Origin: Paracoccus methylovorus
GTDB lineage: Bacteria; Pseudomonadota; Alphaproteobacteria; Rhodobacterales; Rhodobacteraceae
Assembly (NCBI RefSeq): GCF_016919705.1
Contig: NZ_CP070371.1
Coordinates: 339,501-403,500 of the forward strand
Direction: 5' to 3'
Length of the DNA stretch: 64,000 nucleotides
This document shows, piece by piece, positions 57,367 to 64,000 of the stretch (position 1 is its first letter; each line of letters starts with the position of its first letter). Position numbers and translations under genes: made by a program. Under the pieces are notes generated by a model. The model was not told where the DNA came from. It did no database searches and was given only the letters and a program-made list of their open reading frames with translations.

Positions 57367-58692
57367 TCACGCAGCACCCTCGCGCCGTCGCAGCTTGAGG
57401 GCGTCCGCCAGCCACAGCCGGGCCAGCCCGTGATACAGCGGTTCGGGCGACAGCAGGCGCGACACGCCAAAGCCAAGCATCGCGGCGGCCATGATGGGCA
57501 GGGCATGTTCCTGCGTTGCGGTCATCTCCATGACGATAACGAAAGCGGTCATCGGCGATTGCACGACACCGGCGAAATAGGCCGCCATCCCGAGCACCGC
57601 CGCAAAGCTGAGCGAGGCCGAGAACAGGCCGCCGATCAGATTGCCCAGCCCCGCACCGACCGAAAGCGACGGCGCGAACAAGCCGCCCGGAATACCCGAT
57701 ACGGTCGAGGCCAGCGTCGCCAGCAGCTTGGCCAGGAAAAAGCTGGCGGGCAATTGCTCACCCTGCACCGCCAGCCGCGCCTCGCCGTAGCTGGTGCCAA
57801 AGGCCATGCCGCCGCTGAGCAGCCCCGTCACCGCGACCGCCAGACCCGCCGCGCCGGCGACGACGACCAGCTTGCGTCCGGGCGCCAGCTTCCAGCGCCG
57901 GATGCGCCGGGTCAGGGACAGCACCGACCGGCTGAACCCGGCACCAAGCGCACCGCCGGCAATTCCCACCACCCCGACCAGCAGCCAGTCGCGCGGGAAA
58001 TTGCCATAGGCCACGGCCTCGCCGAAATAGGTGTAGCTGCCCGAGATCGCCAGCGCCGCGATCCCGGCGATCACCACTGTCGAAAGCACCAGCCCATTGG
58101 TGCGGCTTTGATAGGTGCGCGCCATTTCTTCGATTGCAAAGACTATACCAGCCAGCGGGGTGTTGAAGGCGGCTGCGATTCCGGCGGCCGAGCCCGCAAG
58201 GATCAACCCTTTGGCCTGGGCCAGATGCCCGACGCGCGCGCTGGCCAGCATGATGGCGGCGCCGATCTGGACGGTCGGGCCCTCGCGCCCGATCGAAGCG
58301 CCGCAGAGCAGGCCCCACAGCGTCAGCAGGAACTTTCCGGCGGCGATCCTCAGCGTCAGATACAGCCTCCGCTCCTCGCCCTCCAAGGCGCGGGCGGCGA
58401 TGGCCTGCGGGATGCCGCTGCCCTGCGCGCCGGGAAAATATCGTTGCGCGACCCATCCCGAAGAGATGAAGCCCGCAGGAAGCGCCAGAAGCAGCCAGGG
58501 CGAGGTTCCCCCGGCCGAGAGATGGCGGAACGTCTCGGTTGCCAGGTCAGCGAGCTTGGCGAAGGCGGTGCTGACCAGCCCGACCAGCAATGCGCCGCAC
58601 CAGAAGACCATCCGCCCACGCCATTGTTCCCGGCTCGTGATCAGCGCGCGCGAGCGTCGGAGGATGCGAAACCGGGGGCGAGGCATGGGCAT
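57367..58692 (-). CDS. ClC-family H+/Cl- exchanger or channel
   Basis: The ATG at 58692 gives 441 residues; the long upstream extension is antisense to the BCCT gene. ClC selectivity-filter segments are present: GSGIPQ at 91-96, GREGPTVQIGA at 135-145 with gating Glu137, and GGLFAPSLSVGAG. About ten hydrophobic helices surround them. No CBS domains follow. Such proteins counter acid stress by exchanging chloride for protons. Its stop lies in an island-like flank, but the gene itself looks normal. Confidence 0.9.
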   Translation of the reverse strand: MPMPRPRFRILRRSRALITSREQWRGRMVFWCGALLVGLVSTAFAKLADLATETFRHLSAGGTSPWLLLALPAGFISSGWVAQRYFPGAQGSGIPQAIAARALEGEERRLYLTLRIAAGKFLLTLWGLLCGASIGREGPTVQIGAAIMLASARVGHLAQAKGLILAGSAAGIAAAFNTPLAGIVFAIEEMARTYQSRTNGLVLSTVVIAGIAALAISGSYTYFGEAVAYGNFPRDWLLVGVVGIAGGALGAGFSRSVLSLTRRIRRWKLAPGRKLVVVAGAAGLAVAVTGLLSGGMAFGTSYGEARLAVQGEQLPASFFLAKLLATLASTVSGIPGGLFAPSLSVGAGLGNLIGGLFSASLSFAAVLGMAAYFAGVVQSPMTAFVIVMEMTATQEHALPIMAAAMLGFGVSRLLSPEPLYHGLARLWLADALKLRRREGAA

Positions 58693-58788
58693 GTCGGATC
58701 CTGTGTCGCCAAGCAGGCAGAGAGCAGAAGGCCGGAATGAGATCTTCCCTGCATTCCATAGACCTGGTGGAGAAGACAAATGCAAACC

Positions 58789-58812
58789 GGGCCGGACATG
58801 ACCGCCCGGCCC
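58789..58812 (-). terminator. hairpin terminator of the BCCT gene
   Basis: On the minus strand GGGCCGG (58812-58806) pairs with CCGGCCC (58795-58789) across a 10-nt loop, 9 nt after the BCCT stop. A GGTTTGCATTT tail follows, weakly U-rich. It would separate the BCCT transcript from the ClC gene. Confidence 0.5.
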
Positions 58813-58820
58813 GCCCAGCC

Positions 58821-60485
58821 TCAGGTCAGTTCCCGCTTTTCGGCCAGCAGGCCCTTGAGAATGGCCCAGCAGGCGCCCAGCAGCACCAGCGTGAAGGGCA
58901 GGCCGGTCGAAACCGCCATCGCCTGCAAGGCCGTCAGCCCGCCACCCAGAAGCAGGGCGATGGCGACCAGCCCTTCGAAACTGCACCAGAAGATGCGCTG
59001 CGGCACCGGCGCGTGGATCTTGCCGCCCGCCGCGATGGTGTCGATCACCAGCGAGCCGGAATCCGAGGAGGTGACGAAGAACACGATCACCAGAACAATG
59101 CCGATGAAGCTGGAAATCGCGGTCAGCGGCAGCTGCGACAGCATCTGGAACAGCTGCAGTTCCAGCGCCGCATCGGTCACACCCGAAAAGCCGGCCAATG
59201 TCTCGGAAATCGCGGTGCCGCCAAAGGCCGTCATCCACAGGACCGAGATCAGCGAGGGCACGATCAGCACCGCGGTCAGGAACTGCCGCACGGTCCGCCC
59301 GCGCGAGACCCTGGCGATGAACATGCCGACAAAGGGCGACCAGCTGATCCACCAAGCCCAATAGAAGGCGGTCCAGCCATGGCGGAAGTTGTCGTCGGTG
59401 CGCCCGAACGGGTTGGACAGCGGCAGGATCTTGGCGCCATAGGCGGCCAGATTGCCGAAAAAGCCGGTCAGGATCTGCCAGGTCGGCCCGGTCAGGATCA
59501 CGAAAAGCAGCAGCAGGACCGCAAGGATCATGTTGATCTCGGACAGGCGCTTGACGCCCTTTTCGACGCCCAGCACGACCGAGGCCGTGGCCACCCCGGT
59601 GATGATGACGATCAGCACGATCTTGGCGGTCAGCGCGGTGCTCCAGCCGAACAGGAAATGGAAACCCGCCGATGCCTGCTCGGCGCCGATCCCCAGCGAG
59701 GTGGCCAGCCCGAACAGCGTCGCCATCACCGCCAGCACATCCACGACATGGCCCGGCCAGCCCCAGACCCGTTCGCCCAGAATCGGATAGAACACCGAGC
59801 GCAGCGTCAGCGGCAGCCCCTTGTTATAGGCAAACAGCGCCAGAGCCAGCGCCACGACCGCATAGATCGCCCAAGGATGCAGGCCCCAGTGAAAGATCGT
59901 CGCGGCCATCGCCAGCCGCCGCGCGCCCAGTTCGTCCCCCGGCGCGCCGTCCAGCGGCGCCCAATCGGTGCGCACGCCGTTTTCGACCACCGGCCCGCCC
60001 AATGCGGCGGTGAAATGGCCCAGCGGCTCACTGACGCCATAGAACATCAGGCCGATGCCCATGCCGGCGGCAAACAGCATCGAAAACCAGCCGGTCAGCG
60101 AGAAATCGGGCGTGGCCTCGGGGCCGCCCAGCCGGACCGAGCCCAGCGGCGACAGGATCAGGCCAACGCACAGCAGCACGAAGACATTGCCGGCGATCAG
60201 GAAGAACCAGTCGAAATTGCTGGTAACGACGTCGCGCAATCCGCCGAAGAACGGCCCCAGCACCGAGGGGAACAGCAGCGTGGCCGCGGTAAAGACCACC
60301 ACCGCGACGCCGGAGATCATGAAGACGGGGTTGTGGATGTCGAAGGCGACCGGCTTGACGCCTTCGATATTGTCCTGTCCGATCTCGTAATCGGTCGCGA
60401 TGATCTGGGTCGGGCCCTCGGGCGGCGGCAGGGCCTCGATGCCGGCGTCGGCGATCAACGGTTCGGATGGGCTTATCTGTGACAT
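58821..60485 (-). CDS. BCCT-family betaine/choline transporter
   Basis: The ATG at 60485 follows AAAGGG by 4 nt and gives 554 residues. Twelve membrane helices are expected. Family motifs are GMGIGLMFYGVSEPL, WGLHPWAIYAVVALAL and the Trp-rich AFYWAWWISWSPFVGMFIARVSRGR segment, the trimethylammonium-binding signature. It imports glycine betaine, choline or carnitine as osmoprotectants, coupled to ions. The N- and C-terminal tails are short, so osmotic regulation through a long tail is unlikely. The gene seems ordinary and not island-derived. Confidence 0.93.
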   Translation of the reverse strand: MSQISPSEPLIADAGIEALPPPEGPTQIIATDYEIGQDNIEGVKPVAFDIHNPVFMISGVAVVVFTAATLLFPSVLGPFFGGLRDVVTSNFDWFFLIAGNVFVLLCVGLILSPLGSVRLGGPEATPDFSLTGWFSMLFAAGMGIGLMFYGVSEPLGHFTAALGGPVVENGVRTDWAPLDGAPGDELGARRLAMAATIFHWGLHPWAIYAVVALALALFAYNKGLPLTLRSVFYPILGERVWGWPGHVVDVLAVMATLFGLATSLGIGAEQASAGFHFLFGWSTALTAKIVLIVIITGVATASVVLGVEKGVKRLSEINMILAVLLLLFVILTGPTWQILTGFFGNLAAYGAKILPLSNPFGRTDDNFRHGWTAFYWAWWISWSPFVGMFIARVSRGRTVRQFLTAVLIVPSLISVLWMTAFGGTAISETLAGFSGVTDAALELQLFQMLSQLPLTAISSFIGIVLVIVFFVTSSDSGSLVIDTIAAGGKIHAPVPQRIFWCSFEGLVAIALLLGGGLTALQAMAVSTGLPFTLVLLGACWAILKGLLAEKRELT

Positions 60486-60860
60486 GCGTCCCTTTCTCAT
60501 TTGGGTTCGATCGGGCGCCGAAAGCTTCGACTCGACGCGAAATGCGCCTGGGGACCCAGAGTTTCACAGTTTCTTTATGATTGCCATCCGCAGCCGCCTG
60601 ACAGTTGAACTGGGACATGGCGATGCTTGCATCATTCGAAATTCTTCCGCTGGCAGATCAAGATCGTCGTTTCTTCGAGATCCGCGAGGTGGTTCGTCCC
60701 AGGAATCGGTATTTAGCCTTGGGGATATGGGACCGGCTGACAAAATAAGGCGTTCGATCGCCGAAAGCTCCGGAGGACCGCAGCGTAGCCCAGGCGATAG
60801 TGGATTGCGATTGGCGGTGGGCTTTGCTGTAGTCAGGCGAAGGCACTTCTGAGGGAAGCA
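60486..60860. other. spacer between divergent BCCT and SIR2 genes, with a 43-codon frame
   Basis: The BCCT promoter should lie on the left. A short plus-strand frame from 60617 to 60748 (MAMLASFEILPLADQDRRFF...) reads as well-formed protein but has no ribosome site or known relatives to my knowledge. It may be the end of a decayed gene. No other frame is supported. Confidence 0.3.
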
Positions 60861-61908
60861 ATGACGTCTTACTGGAATGGCCGACAGGCACGGCCCGACA
60901 ACCTCCGGCTGTTGACCCATGAGGGTGCCTGGAAGGCGTGGGCAGATGCTGAAGAACCGATGCCGGCGGATCCAGAGCATCGGCTTCGCGGGTGCCGCTC
61001 CATCGTGACGCAGGCACTTCAGGACGTCTTGCACTCGACTAATGTGATCATCCTGCTCGGCTCAGGCGCATCGTTTTGTGCGCGAAATACGACAGGTCCT
61101 AATGCTCCGGGCATGCGGGATTTATGGGTTGGGGTGCGGGCAGCTTGCGAAGCGCACCGCGCCGGTGAATTCGATGCGGTAGTGAGGGCGCTGGTTGGAA
61201 CGGCACCCGGAGTAGATCCGGACGGCAACCCGAAGACTGGCAACATCGAACGACTGCTCAGCCTGTGCAAAATGCGCCTCGAGCTTCTGTCGGTGAAAGA
61301 GGAAACCTTGAAGAATGCGCGATCGCTGGTGGACGATCCCGGGCCAGAGGAAGCCGCCGCCGTTGCGGAAATGGAAAGTCTCTCAGCGTTCGTGTCGCTG
61401 GCAGAGGAAGCGGTCCTAACCAAGGTCGGCTTCGTGAATGCGACGACGGAGCTTTCGGCGCATACGGAACTTCTTACGAAATTCGGTCGCAGGAGTGCTG
61501 ACAAGCCCCGGGTCAAGATTTTTACGACGAACTACGACTTGTGTATCGAGGAGGCGGCACTCCGGCTCAATGCGGTTCTCGTGGATGGATTTTCGCACAG
61601 CGCGCGGCAGCGATACAATCGAGACAACTTCGATCATGATATCGTCCGCCGGCGCAACGGCACCGCACGCGCAGACTTCGTCGACGGTGTCTTCCAACTC
61701 TACAAACTGCATGGCTCTGTCGACTGGAGACGTGTCGGCGACCACGTCTTCCGCAGTTTGGATATGGATTTTGAGCACGGCGCACCCGTCCTGATCTACC
61801 CCCGGTCTACGAAATATCAGGAGGCGTTCGATAGCCCCTATCTCGATATGTTCGCGGCATTGCAGGCCGGGTTAAGGGAGCCCGATACGACACTGATCAT
61901 CGCGAAGA
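60861..61908 (+). pseudogene. SIR2-family protein, 3' end lost to an IS insertion
   Basis: The product has the NAD-binding SIR2 signature VIILLGSGAS at 62-71, TTNYD at 222-226, KLHGS at 282-286 and LIYPRSTKY, as in defence-type SIR2 proteins that consume NAD+. At about residue 348, after PDTTLII, where the GYGFGDDH-like loop should follow, the frame runs into IS5-type DNA and continues to 62144 as noise. The C-terminal part and any partner gene are absent, so it is probably non-functional. Confidence 0.7.
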
Positions 61909-62430
61909 CCCCGCCCCACCGGACGGCGCTGTTGCGCAAATCAGCCGATGACCGGACTTCCCCTTTCCCCGGGCACACCTATCCTGCAGCCACGGTCATC
62001 GGGATACCGAGTGCTGTGAAGCGGTTGAGGACCGCCGCGCGGATCTGGACCTCTGCCACCTGGCGGTCGAAGTCTCGCGACATCAGCCGCTGGCCGAGCA
62101 GCTTCACGCAGTTCATTTTTGTTTCGACCCTGCTGCGGCGGTGATACCCGCTCCAGTTCCGCCAGAGCGCCCGGCCCAAGCGCTTCGATGCTCGCAGGAT
62201 CTCGTTGCGCGCCCGGGCTCCGGCTGTGTCCGGCTTCCATGGCCTCGCATTCTGTCTCGGCGGTATGATAGCTGCAGCATCGCGGGCGGCGATGGCGTCA
62301 TGGCAGGCACGGGTGTCATAGGCACCGTCGGCGGTGACGGTGGCGATCTCCTCCTCCGCCGGGATCTGGGCAAGCAGGTCCGGCAGCATCGGCGCATCGC
62401 CAACACTGCTGGAGGTGACCTCGACGTAAG
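61906..62430 (-). mobile_element. IS5-family transposase, C-terminal fragment
   Basis: On the minus strand from about 62428 to 61979 the frame reads YVEVTSSSVGDAP, VTADGAYDTRACHDAI, IIPPRQNARPWKP and RSRVETKMNCVKLLGQR. This is the C-terminal part of an IS5-group DDE transposase with its Asp and Glu. The N-terminal part is missing, replaced on the right by an IS66 fragment. GCGCTGTTGCGCAAAT near 61928 could be its terminal inverted repeat. It interrupts the SIR2 gene. Confidence 0.8.
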
Positions 62431-62454
62431 CGTTTGCAGGGGATCACGGGCGGC

Positions 62455-62667
62455 TTAGCTTGCCGGCCTGAAGTTCCAGGGCAGCAGGTCGTCGATGCGG
62501 CTTTGCGGATGACCGCTGGCGATGGCGGTGAGCGTGGCCTTGAGGTAGGCGAAGGGCTCGATGCCGTTGATCTTGCAGGTTTCGATCAGCGAGGCGATGC
62601 GGCCCCAGGCGATGCCGCCTTCGTCGTGACCGGCGAAGAGTGCATTCTTGCGATTGAGGGCCATCAC
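62455..62667 (-). pseudogene. IS66-family transposase, C-terminal fragment
   Basis: The 70 residues starting MALNRKNALFAGHDEGG and including IASLIETCKINGIEPFAYL and SRIDDLLPWNFRPAS are the end of IS66 TnpC. All upstream parts of the transposase, including the DDE core, are absent. The fragment is wedged between the IS5 piece and the recombinase module, marking repeated insertion and deletion at this site. Confidence 0.8.
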
Positions 62668-62702
62668 CCGTTCATTCTGCCCATGTCGGGCAATTTGTTG
62701 AG

Positions 62703-63143
62703 GTGCATTACCGGTGGCACGCGCTTTTTGGCCGACAGTTTCGGGTTGAGCGTGTCGACCGACGCAAGTCCGGTCAGTTTGTCCATATCGAGGTTCTGCC
62801 TGGCATCTTCATGGTCGTGGCCGCGTGGATGCTCGACCCGGCGGCTTGCACCGGAATGGACCTCGGCACGCCGCGCGTATCGCTCGCGGCCCTGTCGGAT
62901 CTCGATGACCTTCTGACTCGGCGCGGTCTTCGGCGAAGCTCTTCCGGTGATATCATCGCCGGAAAGGAACAGACCGATGCAAGACCTGCCCACCGGGCCG
63001 TCGCGCCCCAGGCAATTGCAGATGCAGTTCGACTCGGAGCGGTTGCGCGGAATGAGCCCACGGGAGCGCCAGCAGGTATTGACGCGCCTGGCCATTCTGC
63101 TGGCCGAAGCAGCGGGAGCGAGCGAGCTGGAGGGAGGCGATGA
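62703..63143 (+). CDS. small protein of a serine-recombinase module (DUF5372-like)
   Basis: The frame uses GTG at 62703 (or an in-frame GTG at 62685). HYRWHALFGRQFRVERVDRR and VVAAWMLDPAACTGM with RVSLAALSDLDDLL match the small beta-rich proteins that precede tandem serine recombinases in alphaproteobacteria. It overlaps the next two genes, so it is the first of a three-gene set. The left boundary is an IS66 scar, so its original start may be lost. Confidence 0.65.
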   Translation: MHYRWHALFGRQFRVERVDRRKSGQFVHIEVLPGIFMVVAAWMLDPAACTGMDLGTPRVSLAALSDLDDLLTRRGLRRSSSGDIIAGKEQTDARPAHRAVAPQAIADAVRLGAVARNEPTGAPAGIDAPGHSAGRSSGSERAGGRR

Positions 63144-63153
63144 TGGACGGTGA
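62977..63153 (+). CDS. small helical protein of the recombinase module
   Basis: The ATG at 62977 gives 58 residues (MQDLPTGPSRPRQLQMQFD then MSPRERQQVLTRLAILLAEAAG). It overlaps the previous frame for most of its length and ends 14 nt inside the recombinase start. Homologous tiny genes occur in the same place in related modules. Likely a recombinase accessory; function unknown. Confidence 0.55.
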   Translation: MQDLPTGPSRPRQLQMQFDSERLRGMSPRERQQVLTRLAILLAEAAGASELEGGDDGR

Positions 63154-64000
63154 TGTTCTTCCACCGGCCATCCTGCAGCGCAAGGCGGTGGTCTATGTGC
63201 GCCAATCGACCCCGGCCCAGGTGGAGCTCAACACCGAGAGCCGGCGACGGCAGTATGAACTGGTCGAGATCGCGCGTCGTCGTGGTTTCAGGACCGTGGA
63301 TGTGATTGACGACGATCTTGGCCGCTCCGCCAGCGGCATGGTGGCCCGGCCCGGCTTCGAGAAGCTTGTCGCCGCCTTGTGCGCCGGGGAAGTCGGCGCC
63401 GTGCTCTGCTTTGACGCTTCGCGGCTGGCACGCAACGGCAGGGACTGGCACCACCTGCTCGAACTGTGCGGGCTTGTCGAGGCGCGTGTCATCGACCTCG
63501 ATGGCATCTACGATCCCTGCCTGCCGAACGACCGCCTGCTGCTCGGCATGAAGGGCAGCATCAGCGAGTTCGAGCTTGGGGTGATCCGGGCGCGCATGCT
63601 TGACGCCGCCCGGGCGAAGGCGCGCCGTGGCGAACTTCGGATCAGCGTGCCGATCGGCTATATCTGGCATCGCGAGGCCGGCCTCGGCCTCGATCCCGAC
63701 TTCCGGCTCCAGCAGTGTCATCCGGCTGGTCTTCGAGCGATTCCGCCAACTCGGCAGCGCACGGCAGACGCATCTGTCGCTGGCGGCGGAGGGGGTGTTC
63801 TTTCCGCGCCCCTCGGACGGCAAACGCCTGACCTCCTTCGATTGGACAGCGATCCGCTATCGCAACGTCATCGGGCTGCTGAAGAACCCCTTCTACGCAG
63901 GGGCCTATGTCTATGGAAAGAGTGAGAAGCGCATTGAACTGGTCGACGGTCGCGCGCGTAAGACCTACGGCCATGGCAAGCCGCCTGAGGCGTGGGACGT
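63140..64000 (+). pseudogene. serine recombinase, frameshifted and cut by the window edge
   Basis: The ATG at 63140 follows GGAGGGAGG. The resolvase domain is clear: VVYVRQSTPAQ with catalytic Ser23, LVAALCAGEVGAVLCFDASRLAR and LLLGMKGSISEFELGVIRAR. After RLQ at about 63712 the frame needs one base removed (an extra C in CTCCAGCAGTG) to continue as SVIRLVFERFRQLGS and DWTAIRYRNVIGLL up to the end of the window. As read, the product stops early at 63925. It is partial at the 3' end. Confidence 0.75.

Noticed and set aside
58693-59361. N-terminal extension of the ClC frame
   Set aside because: The extension is antisense to the BCCT gene and lacks a start site; the ATG at 58692 begins the family homology.
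57190-60482. Long plus-strand open frames over the ClC and BCCT genes
   Set aside because: Composed of Gln/Arg/His-rich low-complexity translation of the opposite strand of clear membrane-protein genes.

Overview
This window is high-GC alphaproteobacterial DNA. The gene families, codon use and the two-methylase/lambda-type head module suggest a member of the Rhodobacteraceae, most like Paracoccus. This assignment rests on family recognition, not on a database search. Almost the whole window is accessory DNA: a decayed prophage, restriction islands, a truncated conjugative element, several toxin-antitoxin or defence-like loci, transposon and recombinase scars, and one short stretch of ordinary transporter genes.

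Layout. 1-716: two small low-GC genes of unknown function. 895-7649 (minus): a lambda-type head module (small terminase-like, terminase large subunit, gpW, portal, protease with nested scaffold, decoration protein, capsid, joining protein, DUF6441). It has no tail genes, and a deletion fuses the terminase ATPase region directly to gpW, so it should not package DNA. 7753-11964: small accessory genes, then two tandem ParB-domain DNA methyltransferases, one with SPPY and one with DPPY. 12532-22464: a DUF6119 gene, a type I restriction-modification operon (hsdM-hsdS-fic-hsdR), and a VapBC-type toxin-antitoxin pair. 22580-23524: a conserved unknown gene and a 5'-truncated gene lying against a broken conjugation gene.

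23525-42524: an ICE/plasmid-like module of the Tn4371-related alphaproteobacterial type, read mostly on the minus strand. In order of transcription it carries an excisionase-like HTH gene, repA, DUF2840, a C5 methyltransferase, traF, DUF736, a lytic transglycosylase, a DUF3363 relaxase, traG/virD4, copG, then trbB, trbC, trbD and a truncated trbE. The rest of the mating-pair genes are missing. A Dcm/Vsr/EcoRII-like restriction cassette with a divergent unknown gene is inserted between copG and trbB. An origin-like region (iterons, DnaA-box-like sites, AT-rich stretch) lies inside repA.

42599-45959: small ICE genes, an adenine-type methyltransferase and a decayed copy of it, a nuclease, an H-NS protein and a pRiA4b ORF-3 protein. 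46071-49950: a tightly overlapping four-gene minus-strand operon of lower GC (XRE-ASCH, PIN-GNAT-ASCH-like, P-loop kinase/ATPase, membrane-anchored unknown). It is the best candidate here for an undescribed system. 50230-51188: AraC and thioredoxin-reductase fragments joined tail to tail, followed by an intact SAM methyltransferase. 51199-52613: a tyrosine integrase beside a 45-bp 3' tRNA-fMet fragment that marks an attachment site. 52570-54973: a large serine recombinase and a HigBA pair.

55392-60485: SulP transporter, universal-stress-protein remnant, ClC antiporter and BCCT transporter, which resemble ordinary chromosomal genes. 60861-64000: a SIR2-family gene cut by an IS5-type fragment, an IS66 fragment, and a three-gene serine-recombinase module whose recombinase is frameshifted and runs off the end of the window. 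Overall the region reads as nested mobile elements with many defence genes and repeated deletion scars.
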